This document shows positions 54,719-63,897 of a DNA stretch of 64,000 bases, one piece after another (the stretch's first letter is position 1; every line of letters starts with the position of its first letter). The translations under genes and the position numbers were made by a program. Source of the stretch: an uncultured Clostridia bacterium (GTDB lineage Bacteria > Bacillota > Clostridia > Oscillospirales > Ruminococcaceae); assembly GCA_947304245.1 (NCBI GenBank), contig CAMZAK010000001.1, forward strand, positions 62,001-126,000, written 5' to 3'. The notes under the pieces were generated by a model. The model made no database searches. It saw only the letters and a list, made by a program, of their open reading frames with translations, and was not told the origin of the DNA.

Positions 54719-55324
54719 TCACCCTATCTTATAATTTTTTAAATTTAACTCAGATGTTTTATAAAAGTTTTTAAAAACTTTTTTTAGTAAAGTTTCAAAT
54801 GTTTCGTCTATTTCAATAGCTTTTTTTGTGTCTACTAAAATAAATCCACCTAAATTTATGTTTGGGTCTTTCTCAAATTTTTTAATTTCTTTAATGGAAG
54901 AGATTTGTTCTTTAAAAATTAAATCTTCTTCTTTAAGTTTAATTATAACTTCATTGCATGAATTTTCTCTTAATGTTTTTTGTATTTTATCTAACAAATA
55001 ATTCACGTAATTTTCAGACTTTGTAAAACGATTTAAATTTTTTTCACAAAGGCCATATATTTTTTTAATTTCTTCATTTTTAAAATTTAAAATTTCTTTT
55101 TCCATTTCAAATGTTTTTTTTGCTAATTTAAATTTATAGCTAGCCTTTAAATTATTAATTTTTTCTTCAATTTTAGGTAAGATTTCTTTCTTTGCATTTT
55201 TTTCTGTTTCTTTTAATTCTTCATTTAACTTTAAAATTTTAATTTTAATTTCTTCTGCCTTTTTTTTAGCATCTTTTAAAATAATATCTTTAAATGATGT
55301 TAATTTTTTTTCATCGTAAGACAT
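54719..55324 (-). CDS. atpE: V/A-type ATPase subunit E (peripheral stalk)
   Basis: 201 residues: N-terminal two-thirds a lysine/glutamate coiled coil, C-terminal globular domain with NLGGFILVDTKKAIEIDETFETLL. Forms the peripheral stator stalk with the small coiled-coil subunit (59077-59391). Identity rests on the C-terminal pattern and position between F and A. Confidence 0.92.
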   Translation of the reverse strand: MSYDEKKLTSFKDIILKDAKKKAEEIKIKILKLNEELKETEKNAKKEILPKIEEKINNLKASYKFKLAKKTFEMEKEILNFKNEEIKKIYGLCEKNLNRFTKSENYVNYLLDKIQKTLRENSCNEVIIKLKEEDLIFKEQISSIKEIKKFEKDPNINLGGFILVDTKKAIEIDETFETLLKKVFKNFYKTSELNLKNYKIG

Positions 55325-55345
55325 AATAAAATACCACTTTTCTTA

Positions 55346-55657
55346 TTATATTTTTATGCCAATTGAGTCGTTTATATATTTACTAATTAAACCACTAACA
55401 TTAGAGTTTTCATCATCATTAGGAATTGTAACAATTAGTGGGAGTTTAAATTTTGCTTTAATTTTTAAAATTTCTTCTTCACAAAGCTTAACCAAATTTT
55501 GAGTTATTAAAACAATTCCAATTTCTTTTTTTTCTTTTGTTATTTCATTTAACTTATTTATAACTTCTTCTTTAGAATTCAAAACAATTCCTTCAATTCC
55601 TGCTAAGCGCATTCCTGTTTTTGTGTCTTTGCTACTGCTAATGCAAAAAATCTTCAT
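55346..55657 (-). CDS. atpF: V/A-type ATPase subunit F
   Basis: 103 residues, Rossmann-like, starting MKIFCISSSKDTKTGMRLAGIEGI, with IGIVLITQNL near 48 and PLIVTIP near 74. Regulatory central-stalk subunit. The ATG at 55657 is preferred over an in-frame TTG at 55669 from family alignment; neither has a strong ribosome site. Confidence 0.92.
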   Translation of the reverse strand: MKIFCISSSKDTKTGMRLAGIEGIVLNSKEEVINKLNEITKEKKEIGIVLITQNLVKLCEEEILKIKAKFKLPLIVTIPNDDENSNVSGLISKYINDSIGIKI

Positions 55658-55682
55658 AAACCAACCCAACTTTTTAATTAAT

Positions 55683-56126
55683 TTAATTTGAAAATAATAT
55701 TAAAAATGAAATAACGAATCCGTAAATTGCAATACCTTCACCCAAAACAACAAAAATCATTGCTTTTCCGAATGTGTCTTTGTCTTCGCTGTAGGCTCCT
55801 ATTGCTGCTGGGGCTGCTCCTCCCACTGCAATTCCTGCCCCTATGCAGGCTAAACCTGTTGAAATAGCGGCACCTATGAATTTTAAACCTTCACTTAAGT
55901 TTTTAGGGTTTTGTGCAGATGAAGCTGCTGCTTCCATGGCGTGAACAGGAAAACTTTGTGTTAAAAAAACTATTGTTGCAATAATTAGAGTTAAAAAAAA
56001 CAAAACAAAATGAGTTGCAAAACGTGTTTTTACATAGTTTTTAGGTTTAGAGGAAAAGAGAGGAATTACCGGAGTTAATGTTAAAGTTAATGCTAATAAC
56101 GGTAGTGCTAAAAATAAAATATTCAT
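55683..56126 (-). CDS. atpK: V/A-type ATPase subunit K (membrane rotor ring)
   Basis: 147 residues. Two N-terminal hydrophobic segments then the c-type hairpin: Gly/Ala-rich helix (STGLACIGAGIAVGGAAPAAIGA) and final helix VVLGEGIAIYGFVISFLILF with the ion-binding Glu. Extra N-terminal helices are usual in clostridial K subunits. The residue after the Glu is Gly, not the Ser/Thr of typical sodium sites, which leans toward proton coupling; this is an inference only. Preceded by AAGGAGC. Confidence 0.93.
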   Translation of the reverse strand: MNILFLALPLLALTLTLTPVIPLFSSKPKNYVKTRFATHFVLFFLTLIIATIVFLTQSFPVHAMEAAASSAQNPKNLSEGLKFIGAAISTGLACIGAGIAVGGAAPAAIGAYSEDKDTFGKAMIFVVLGEGIAIYGFVISFLILFSN

Positions 56127-56154
56127 ATTATTATGCTCCTTATTTTATAAAATT

Positions 56155-58122
56155 TTAATTTTTAAAATTAATTTTAACAGGATTAAAGGGTTTGCCGTTA
56201 GATTTGTAAAACCTGCTAAATATTTCATAATAAACCAACCTTAAAGCTTGAATTGAAACAATTAAACCTTCTAAAAGAATTACGAATGCGTTTCCAATTA
56301 CAACAATTAAAACGAAACTTAAAGTTCCAACGCCGTTTAAAGAACTAGCCATTTTTGCAAATTTCATTACAACCAACATTAATGCAGCATGGCTGAGCGC
56401 TAGCCCTCCAATTCTTAAAAAAGAAAGTGTATTTGTAAAGTAACTTAGTAATATGTCAATCATATCGAAAATCGCTGAAGAAATTGTGAATTTTTCTCTT
56501 TTTTCATGTTTTACTTTCATGTTTTTTTCAATTAAACCGCTAAGTGGAATATTAAAAAATATTAAAATTATTGGTAAAACAAAAATTAACAAAATAAAAA
56601 CTGGTGAAACTATGTTTTTATTATATAAAATTAAATATAATACTGCAAAAGTAACTCCTCCATAGCAAACAAAACCAGAAACGCCGTTATGTGAAAAAAT
56701 TGCTTCTCCTAAATTTTTGCTTTTTAAGTTTAAATATATGTTAATTCCAATTGAAATTAAAATTAAAGCCATTCCCATTAAGCAAGATACAACTAAAATA
56801 GGGATTGAATTAGAAGGTTTTAACAAGTGAAACGGTAAAGTTTCTCCTAATCCAAAATTTTTCCAAAAGTTTTCTAAAAGGCCTTCAAAACCAAAAATGG
56901 AGTCGAACAGTGTTCCAAAAATTATGCTGGAAAAGCCACATCTCGTTAGAATTAAACCTAGTTTGTTTTTCATTTTCTTCCAGGCAAAAATTCCGCCAAT
57001 TAAAAGAATTAAGCCTTGGCCTAGGTCTCCAAACATTATTCCAAAAACTATGCTGTAAACCAATCCAACTAAGCTTGAAGGGTTAATTGAACCATATTGC
57101 GGAGTGCCATATGTTGAAACATACATCTCAAACGGTTTAAACAACCTAAAGGTTTTCAGCTTAACTGGTGGGGAATATTTTTCATCATATTCATCTTTTA
57201 AAATTTCGTAAACAATGTTTTTTTCTTCTTTAAAAATTTCATCAAACTTTTTAATTTCTCTGGTTGGAATAAAGCCGCAAATGTTAAACTGTTTATTGTT
57301 GACTGCTGCAAATTTTCTGTAACTAAAAACATCGTTTAAAATTTTAAATTTTTCAAAAAGTTTTTGTAAAATTTCTAAATGTTCTTCTTTTAATTTTTCT
57401 TTTTCAAAATTAATGTCTTTTAAGTCTATTTCTAAATATTCAATTTTTTTATTTATTTCTTCTTCTGCATTTTCTGCATTGTTTCGGTTTAATTTTAATT
57501 CATCTGGTATTTCATATTCTAAAAAGCCTAAATTTTTGAAAAATTCAAATGTTTGGGTTTCTTGTGGTTTTGGCGTTACGTAAAAACCCCAACAGTTGTT
57601 TTGGTCTTCATCTTGTTTTAAAAAATAAAAATTTTCATCTTTAGCGTTTTCAATTTTAAAATAGTTTTCTTTTGAAATTTTCCCAAAATGAGTGCTTATG
57701 AATTTGGAATTTAAAATGTCTTGTAAATTTTCATCTAAATTGTTCATATGGCTTATTATAGTTAAATTTTCTTTTAAATTTTTAATTTTGTTATTAATTC
57801 TGTTGGTTTCTTCTTCAAATTTTAAAAGCAGTTGATTACAAACATTTAAAAACTCATTTTCAGAATCTGTAATTGTAACATTTTCATTTAAATTAAAATT
57901 ATAATTTAAATCTATTTTTAAAATTTTAAATATGTTTTTAATTTTGTTTAACGGTTCTGTGTATGGGTTTTGTTCATTTAAAACTTTAAAATTTAATGGG
58001 TTTTTGGTTTCTTTAATTTTTTCTATGTGAAACATTTTAAAATTAATTAGTTTTAAAATGCATTCATTTAAAAAAGAATTTTTGCCTACTATGTTAACCA
58101 AACTCATTGTTTCAATTGACAA
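56155..58122 (-). CDS. atpI: V/A-type ATPase subunit I (membrane stator)
   Basis: 655 residues: cytoplasmic half with long coiled coils (1-330), then seven or eight membrane helices. The motif SLVGLVYSIVFGIMFGDLGQGLIL near 355 and LSYFTNTLSFLRIGGLALSHAALM near 560 (the conserved Arg of the ion channel) identify the a-like subunit. Start TTG 58122 has AGAGGAGA 9 bases upstream; an ATG 15 bases later is the alternative. Confidence 0.95.
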   Translation of the reverse strand: MSIETMSLVNIVGKNSFLNECILKLINFKMFHIEKIKETKNPLNFKVLNEQNPYTEPLNKIKNIFKILKIDLNYNFNLNENVTITDSENEFLNVCNQLLLKFEEETNRINNKIKNLKENLTIISHMNNLDENLQDILNSKFISTHFGKISKENYFKIENAKDENFYFLKQDEDQNNCWGFYVTPKPQETQTFEFFKNLGFLEYEIPDELKLNRNNAENAEEEINKKIEYLEIDLKDINFEKEKLKEEHLEILQKLFEKFKILNDVFSYRKFAAVNNKQFNICGFIPTREIKKFDEIFKEEKNIVYEILKDEYDEKYSPPVKLKTFRLFKPFEMYVSTYGTPQYGSINPSSLVGLVYSIVFGIMFGDLGQGLILLIGGIFAWKKMKNKLGLILTRCGFSSIIFGTLFDSIFGFEGLLENFWKNFGLGETLPFHLLKPSNSIPILVVSCLMGMALILISIGINIYLNLKSKNLGEAIFSHNGVSGFVCYGGVTFAVLYLILYNKNIVSPVFILLIFVLPIILIFFNIPLSGLIEKNMKVKHEKREKFTISSAIFDMIDILLSYFTNTLSFLRIGGLALSHAALMLVVMKFAKMASSLNGVGTLSFVLIVVIGNAFVILLEGLIVSIQALRLVYYEIFSRFYKSNGKPFNPVKINFKN

Positions 58123-58144
58123 AATTTTTTCTCCTCTCTTCTAA

Positions 58145-59071
58145 TTATATTATTAACAAACTTTTTATTCTTTCTTTTGGCATTTCGTAAGAAATTCCTT
58201 CAATTATTTTTAATAAATTTAAAATTTCAATTTTTTGCAAAACCAAAAAACAATAAAAAACAGTTGTTATGTTAAAAGAAATGTGAATGTAATGTTTAGA
58301 AATAATATATTCAATTTTATTAGAACAAATTTCAACATCTTCAATTTTAAAATTTTTTACCTTTTTGAAAAATTTTTTAAAATTTTCTTCTAACTCTGGT
58401 TTTGTTTTGCTTTCTAAAATGTTTTGTAAATTGTTTTCATTTAGATTTTTGTTAAAAGGGAAAATTTCAGATTTTATTTCACTTATTGGTGTTTCAATTA
58501 AAAATTTTTTTCTATATATGCTGCATAAATTAATTAATTCAATTTTTGTTTTTAGTAAACGATTTAATTCAAAAAGTTCAATATTTTTAGAATTAGATTT
58601 AACGGTTTTTAGTAGCTTTTTAAAATAAGAGTTATATAAAGCAAACTCAATTTTAAAATGGTTTAATTTTTTTTCATCGCTTTTTAAGTTATTTAATAAT
58701 TTTTTAATTGTTTTTGTTTTTTTTGGTTGCGTTTTATTAAAATTATGGTTTAAAAAATTCGAAATTTCATCTTGTTTTAATAATATGCTTAAAATTTTGC
58801 TTTCTTTAAAATATTTGAATATTTTATTTTTGTTGTTTAATGCATGTGTTTTTAAAATGGTTTTAACTTTTTCTTTTTCAACGTTTTTTTCTTCTAAGTT
58901 TTGTAGAGATTTTTTGTAATGTGTGTTGTTTTTAAGGTATGTTATAATCTCTAAAACATTTTTACAATTTAAAATTTCTAAATATTCTTTTTCTTTTAAC
59001 ATTTTTCCATGCATCGCACGAAGTTTTACTAATGCAGTTTCGTTTAAAGAGCGCAAAACAAAAAACCTCAC
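58145..59071 (-). CDS. atpC: V/A-type ATPase subunit C
   Basis: 308 residues, basic and helical, diverged. The N-terminal RSLNETALVKLRAMHGKML and the leucine-rich spacing are those of the C (d-like) subunit that sits on the rotor ring and receives the central stalk. Identification depends largely on operon position between the stalk subunit and subunit I. Start GTG 59071; the ribosome site is weak. Confidence 0.85.
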   Translation of the reverse strand: MRFFVLRSLNETALVKLRAMHGKMLKEKEYLEILNCKNVLEIITYLKNNTHYKKSLQNLEEKNVEKEKVKTILKTHALNNKNKIFKYFKESKILSILLKQDEISNFLNHNFNKTQPKKTKTIKKLLNNLKSDEKKLNHFKIEFALYNSYFKKLLKTVKSNSKNIELFELNRLLKTKIELINLCSIYRKKFLIETPISEIKSEIFPFNKNLNENNLQNILESKTKPELEENFKKFFKKVKNFKIEDVEICSNKIEYIISKHYIHISFNITTVFYCFLVLQKIEILNLLKIIEGISYEMPKERIKSLLII

Positions 59072-59076
59072 TTTTT

Positions 59077-59391
59077 CTAAACTATATTTATTACACTAAA
59101 AACAATTTTTTCAATCCATTCTTTTTCTTTTTCTTCGTATAATTTTTTTAGTGTGTTTAGTTTTTTTTCTTTTTTTAGTTCTATTTCTTTGCACTTTTCT
59201 AAAAATTTTGTTTCTTCTTCTCTTATTGTGTTATCATATTTTTCATCTGCAAATTGTTTAATTTCATTAAAAATTTCTTTTTTTTCTTCACTTATTCGTT
59301 GTTTTACTAATTCATATTCTTTTGTTGCATCGTTTAAAATTTTGTCTGCTTCTTTTTCAATTTTTAAAATTTCTTCCAAAAATTCACTCAT
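59077..59391 (-). CDS. V/A-type ATPase small coiled-coil stalk subunit (G/H type)
   Basis: 104 residues, almost entirely a Glu/Lys-rich coiled coil with heptad spacing (EILKIEKEADKILNDATKEYEL). It partners subunit E in the peripheral stator. First gene of the operon, preceded by TGGAGATG. Only five bases separate it from subunit C. Call relies on composition and position. Confidence 0.85.
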   Translation of the reverse strand: MSEFLEEILKIEKEADKILNDATKEYELVKQRISEEKKEIFNEIKQFADEKYDNTIREEETKFLEKCKEIELKKEKKLNTLKKLYEEKEKEWIEKIVFSVINIV

Positions 59392-59435
59392 ATCTTCATC
59401 TCCATTTAAAAGACTACAAATAATTTTGTGTAGAT

Positions 59436-59464
59436 ATTTTACAATATTATTTTTAAAAATGCAA
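59436..59464 (-). promoter_or_regulatory. Sigma-A promoter of the V/A-ATPase operon
   Basis: Minus strand TTGCAT (59464-59459), 17-base spacer, TAAAAT (59441-59436), 45 bases before the first gene. Confidence 0.65.
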
Positions 59465-59563
59465 TAGGAATTGAAATATTTAGAAAATTATTTGATATTT
59501 ATTTTACATATTTTTTGTTTTAATGTATACTTATTTTGATTATATTTTAAAGTGGGTTTTAAA

Positions 59564-60613
59564 ATGAGAAAATTTAATATTAAAGGTAAAGAGCCTTATG
59601 AAGTTTTTGTTGGAGAAAAAATTATTTTCGAAATTGGAGAATTAATTAAACAAAGACTAAATTTTTGTTGCAAGGTTGTTTTAGTTTGTGATGAATTAGT
59701 TTTTAAAATTTATGGAGATATTGTTAAAAAAAGTTTAGAAGAGGCAGGGTTTTTAGTTTTAATTTTTAGTTTAAAAGGGGAAGAAAAGTCTAAAAATTTT
59801 GAAAATTTAACAAGAGTATACTCTTTTTTGTTTAAAAACAACGTTAAAAGAAAAGATTTAATTCTAGCTTTAGGTGGGGGAATGGTTGGAGACTTTGCAG
59901 GGTTTTGTGCAGCAACATATTTAAGAGGAATTAAATTTGTTAACATTCCAACAACATTGTTAGCGCAGGTGGACTCTAGCATTGGAGGAAAAACTGCTGT
60001 TAATTTAAAGTTTGGCAAAAATTTGGTTGGAGTTATTAAATCTCCTTTTTTGGTTGTTTGTGATGTTTTTTTTCTTAAAACTTTAAGTTTTAGAATGTTT
60101 AATGCTGGAGTTAGCGAAATAATTAAAATGGCGGCTATTTTTTCAAAAGAATTATTTAAAATTTTAGTTAAGGAAAAAATTTCAAATGTTTTAGAAGATG
60201 TTATTGCAAAAAGCATAGAGATTAAAAAAGATGTTGTTGAAAAAGATGAATTTGAGAAAAATGTTAGAATGAAATTAAATTTTGGGCACACAGTAGGGCA
60301 TGCACTAGAAAAAGCTTTAAATTTTGAAATTCATCATGGTGAGGCTGTTGCTGTTGGTATGTGTTTTATAACAAAACAATCTTCAAAGTTAGGGATTACT
60401 AATTTTAAAAGCTATTTAAAATTAAAAGCTTTATTAGAAAAATATTCCTTACCTGTTGAAACAGATGTTAATTTTAATTTAATTTTTGAAAACATTATGG
60501 CAGACAAGAAAATTTTTGGAGATGAAATAAATTTTTGCGTTATGAAAAAAATTGGAGAAGGAGAGATTATGTCTTTGCCTATTTTAAAATTTAAAGATTT
60601 TTTAAAAGGTTGA
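59564..60613 (+). CDS. aroB: 3-dehydroquinate synthase
   Basis: NAD- and metal-dependent second step of the shikimate pathway, 349 residues. LALGGGMVGDFAGFCAATYLRG near 105, TTLLAQVDSSIGGKTAVNLKFGKNLVG near 135, KMKLNFGHTVGHALE near 232 and IHHGEAVAVGMC near 255 (metal His and Glu) are intact. ATG 59564 is preferred over GTG 59552 because GTGGG can serve as its ribosome site. First of an aroB-aroA-aroC run. Confidence 0.96.
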   Translation: MRKFNIKGKEPYEVFVGEKIIFEIGELIKQRLNFCCKVVLVCDELVFKIYGDIVKKSLEEAGFLVLIFSLKGEEKSKNFENLTRVYSFLFKNNVKRKDLILALGGGMVGDFAGFCAATYLRGIKFVNIPTTLLAQVDSSIGGKTAVNLKFGKNLVGVIKSPFLVVCDVFFLKTLSFRMFNAGVSEIIKMAAIFSKELFKILVKEKISNVLEDVIAKSIEIKKDVVEKDEFEKNVRMKLNFGHTVGHALEKALNFEIHHGEAVAVGMCFITKQSSKLGITNFKSYLKLKALLEKYSLPVETDVNFNLIFENIMADKKIFGDEINFCVMKKIGEGEIMSLPILKFKDFLKG

Positions 60614-60625
60614 AGAAAATTAAAA

Positions 60626-61900
60626 ATGAAAGTTAAAATTAAACCTTCACAGTTAACGGGAACTTTAAAGGCCACCTCTTCTAAAAGTTTTGTAATAAGA
60701 GCAATTTTGGCGGCTAGTTTTAGTAAAGGGGTTAGTTTAATTAAAAATGTTGAACTTTGTGATGATGTTAAAATAATTATTTTAATTATGAAAAAATTTG
60801 GGGTTAAATTTGAATTTAAAAATAAAATATTAAAGGTTTTTGGAGGTTTAAACAAAGAAAAAACTAATGAAAAATTAATAATTAACTGCGATGAGAGCGG
60901 GTTTTGTTTTAGAATTGTTAGTTTTTTAGCTGCAGCATATTTTAACAATTGTTATTTAAAGGTTAGCGAGTCTTTGGCTAAAAGGCCACTTAGTTGTTTA
61001 ATTAAACTAAATGGAAAAAATTTTAACTATGTTGAAAAGGTGGCAGAGTGCACTTTTAAAGTAACTGAAAAATTAGTTCCTGGAAAATTTGAGGTGGACG
61101 GGAGCGTTAGTTCTCAATTTATTTCGGCACTTCTTTTTATTTTGCCAACATTAAAAGAAAAGAGTGAAATAATAGTTAAAAACAAACTTGTTTCTAAGCC
61201 ATATTTAACCATGACTTTAAAAGTTTTAAAGAGTTTTGGTGTTAAAGTTAAAAAAACCTTAAGAGGCTTTAAAATTTCCGGTGGGCAAAAATTTTCACCT
61301 TGTAATTTTAAGGTTGAAGGAGATTTTTCGCAAGCTGCTCTTTTTGAGGTTTTGGGTGTTTTAAACCCTATTAAAATTATTGGTTTAAACAAAAATTCTT
61401 GCCAGGGAGATAAAAAAATTTTAAACGTTATTAAATTTTGTGGCGCTGGGGTTAAATTAAAAAAAAATTTTGTTTTAATTTTTCCTAAAAAAAGAAAACT
61501 TAAGGCATTTAGTTTTTCTGTTGAAGATGCACCAGATTTAGCGCCACCTCTTGCTGTTCTTGCTTGTTTTTGCTCTGGAATTTCTAAAATAAAAGGTGTT
61601 AAAAGGCTTGCTTTTAAAGAGAGCAACAGAATTAATTCAATTTTAGAATTAATTAATGGGCTGGGAGGAGAAGCTTTTTTAGAAGATGATGTAATTAAAA
61701 TTAAAGGAGGGGCCAAATTAAAAGGAGGAGAAGTTAAAAATTTTAAAGACCATAGAATTATTATGGCAGCCTTCATAATTTCTCGTTTTTGTGAAGATTT
61801 TGTTTTTGTTTCTAACATTGAAAATGTTTTTAAGAGCAATTTAAATTTTTTTGAAGATTTTAAAATGTTAGGAGGAAATTTTAGTGGCATCTGTTTTTAA
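60626..61900 (+). CDS. aroA: 3-phosphoshikimate 1-carboxyvinyltransferase (EPSP synthase)
   Basis: 424 residues, two-domain inside-out barrel. Substrate-binding ATSSKSFVIRAI near 12-23 (Lys-Ser and Arg), ESLAKRPLSCLI near 116, VDGSVSSQFISALL near 158, catalytic Asp in DAPDLAPPLAVLA near 298, FKESNRINSI near 330, and DHRIIMAAFI near 373. Class looks diverged from the glyphosate-sensitive type but complete. Overlaps aroC by 17 bases. Confidence 0.94.
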   Translation: MKVKIKPSQLTGTLKATSSKSFVIRAILAASFSKGVSLIKNVELCDDVKIIILIMKKFGVKFEFKNKILKVFGGLNKEKTNEKLIINCDESGFCFRIVSFLAAAYFNNCYLKVSESLAKRPLSCLIKLNGKNFNYVEKVAECTFKVTEKLVPGKFEVDGSVSSQFISALLFILPTLKEKSEIIVKNKLVSKPYLTMTLKVLKSFGVKVKKTLRGFKISGGQKFSPCNFKVEGDFSQAALFEVLGVLNPIKIIGLNKNSCQGDKKILNVIKFCGAGVKLKKNFVLIFPKKRKLKAFSFSVEDAPDLAPPLAVLACFCSGISKIKGVKRLAFKESNRINSILELINGLGGEAFLEDDVIKIKGGAKLKGGEVKNFKDHRIIMAAFIISRFCEDFVFVSNIENVFKSNLNFFEDFKMLGGNFSGICF

Positions 61901-62975
61901 TAAAGGGCTTTATGTTTCTGTTTTTGGTGAGTCTTACTCCAACGCTATTGGAGTTGTTTTAGACAATTTTCCTGCTGGAATTAAGCTAAACGTTGAAACA
62001 ATAAAAAAAGATATGCAATTTAGAGCTCCATTAAAAGGTTATGTGGGCGCCAGCAAAAGAAAAGAAACAGATGAATTTGAAATTTTATCTGGCATTTTTA
62101 ACGGGCATTCCACCGGAAGCCCAATTTGCGCAGTTATTTACAACAAAAGTTTGAATTCTTCTCATTACAATAAAATTAAAAATTTAATTCGCCCTTCTCA
62201 TGCAGACTACACTGCAAAAGTTAGATATAATAATTTTAACGATTTCAGAGGAGGAGGGCACCTTTCTGGAAGGCTAACCGCTCCTTTAGTTTTTGCGGGA
62301 AGCATTTGTAAACAAGCACTAAAAACTAAAAAGATTGAAATTTTTTCGCATATTTTTTCGGTTGGAAAAATTAAAGACTATGAGTTTAATTCTTTAAATT
62401 TTAATGCTAAAGAATTAAGAAACATTAAAAATAAACCTATTGCGGTTTTAAATGATGAAATAATTAAAGAGATTTTAAATGAAATTGAAGATGCTAAAAA
62501 AGAAGGAGATTCAATTGGAGGAATTGTTGAAGCTGGCGTTTTTGGGCTAGCTGCTGGCATTGGTTCTCCAATTTTTGATGGGCTTGAAAATTTTATTGCA
62601 AGCATTATGTTTTCAATTCCTGCTGTTAAGGGTTTGGAGTTTGGAAAAGGTTTTAAATTTGCTAAAATGAAAGGTTCTTTTGCTAATGATGAGTTTTACA
62701 TAAAAAACGGAAAAATTAAAACAAAAACCAACAATAATGGGGGAATTTTAGGAGGAATTTCTAACGGTATGCCCATTATTTTAAAGGTTGTTTTTAAGCC
62801 AACTCCAACAATTTTTAAAGAACAAAACACTGTTAATTTAAAATTTAAAAGAAATGAGAAAATTTTATGTTCTGGCTTTCACGATGTTTGCATTGCAACA
62901 AGAGGAGTTTTTGTTGTTGAAGCTGCTCTTAATGTTGCAATTCTTTCTAGTTTAATTTTTCAGGGTGAATTTTAA
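61884..62975 (+). CDS. aroC: Chorismate synthase
   Basis: FMN-dependent last step to chorismate, 363 residues. Signature elements: SVFGESYSNAIGVVLDNFPAG near 11, RPSHADYTAKVRYN near 106, the DFRGGGHLSGRLTAPLV loop near 117, and HDVCIATRGVFVVEAALN near 330. GTG 61884 follows AGGAGGAAAT. It needs reduced FMN, notable because the only ribF visible here is broken. Confidence 0.96.
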   Translation: MASVFNKGLYVSVFGESYSNAIGVVLDNFPAGIKLNVETIKKDMQFRAPLKGYVGASKRKETDEFEILSGIFNGHSTGSPICAVIYNKSLNSSHYNKIKNLIRPSHADYTAKVRYNNFNDFRGGGHLSGRLTAPLVFAGSICKQALKTKKIEIFSHIFSVGKIKDYEFNSLNFNAKELRNIKNKPIAVLNDEIIKEILNEIEDAKKEGDSIGGIVEAGVFGLAAGIGSPIFDGLENFIASIMFSIPAVKGLEFGKGFKFAKMKGSFANDEFYIKNGKIKTKTNNNGGILGGISNGMPIILKVVFKPTPTIFKEQNTVNLKFKRNEKILCSGFHDVCIATRGVFVVEAALNVAILSSLIFQGEF

Positions 62976-62988
62976 AAGGGGCGATTTT

Positions 62989-63897
62989 TTGCAAAAGTTT
63001 GAGATTAATGAAAATGATTCTGGGCAAAGGCTGAACAAATTCATTGAAAAATGTTATTTTAATATTCCAAAATCTTTAATTTATAAGGCAATAAGAACTA
63101 AAAACATTAAAGTAAACAAAAAAAGAACAGAAGCATCTTACATTTTAAAAGAGGGTGATTTTGTTTTAGTTTACGGCTTAGATGAATTCTTTAAAAAAAG
63201 AGAAAATTTTAATTATGAAAACTTTAATAATTTTAAATTAAATATTGTTTTTGAAGACGAGAACATTTTAATTTTAAATAAGGAAAAAGGAATTAAAACG
63301 CAGCCAAACAGCCAGGTTAAAGACAGTTTAATAGATAAAGTTTTGAGTTATTTAATAAGCAAAAAAGAATATTTTCCTTTAAAAGAAAACAGCTTCACTC
63401 CAGCATTTTGCACAAGGCTAGATTTTAACACTAGCGGTTTGGTTGTTGCCGGGAAAAATGCAAAAGCGTTGCGATGTTTAAACAAATTAACAGCAGAAGG
63501 AAAAATTAAAAAAACATATTACTGCAATGTTGAAGGAATTATGCAAAAAAGAAAAGAAACTTTGGTTGGCTATTGGAGTAAAGACCAAAATAAAAACAAG
63601 GTTTTAATAACTAATTTTAAAAGAGAAAACTCAAAAAAAGTTATAACAGAATATTTTGTTTTAAAGCAAAATAAATCCACAGCTTTTTTAAAGGTTATTT
63701 TGCACACTGGAAAGTCTCACCAAATTAGAGCACATTTAAGTTTAATTAATCACCCAATTGTTGGAGATTTTAAATATGGTTCTAAAACAAAAAAAAATTT
63801 GCAGCTAGTTTGTGGTGAACTGCAATTTTTTAGTGAAAACACATATTTGAATTATTTAAACAAGAAAAAAATATCAATAAAAAACATTCATATTTAA
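62989..63897 (+). CDS. RluA-family pseudouridine synthase
   Basis: 302 residues: N-terminal S4 RNA-binding domain (QRLNKFIEKCYFNIPKSLIYKAIRTKNIKVN), then the catalytic domain with DENILILNKEKGI, the catalytic Asp in CTRLDFNTSGLVVAGK near 145, and HTGKSHQIRAHLSLINHPIVGD near 240. Modifies rRNA or tRNA uridines (RluC/RluD type; exact site not predictable). TTG 62989 is preferred: AAGGGGCGA lies 6-13 bases before it, while an in-frame GTG at 62965 lies inside aroC. Confidence 0.93.
   Translation: MQKFEINENDSGQRLNKFIEKCYFNIPKSLIYKAIRTKNIKVNKKRTEASYILKEGDFVLVYGLDEFFKKRENFNYENFNNFKLNIVFEDENILILNKEKGIKTQPNSQVKDSLIDKVLSYLISKKEYFPLKENSFTPAFCTRLDFNTSGLVVAGKNAKALRCLNKLTAEGKIKKTYYCNVEGIMQKRKETLVGYWSKDQNKNKVLITNFKRENSKKVITEYFVLKQNKSTAFLKVILHTGKSHQIRAHLSLINHPIVGDFKYGSKTKKNLQLVCGELQFFSENTYLNYLNKKKISIKNIHI

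Noticed and set aside
61114-61890. 258-codon minus-strand frame opposite aroA
   Set aside because: Antisense of a complete aroA; composition (Pro/Ser/Leu-rich) is typical of shadow frames.
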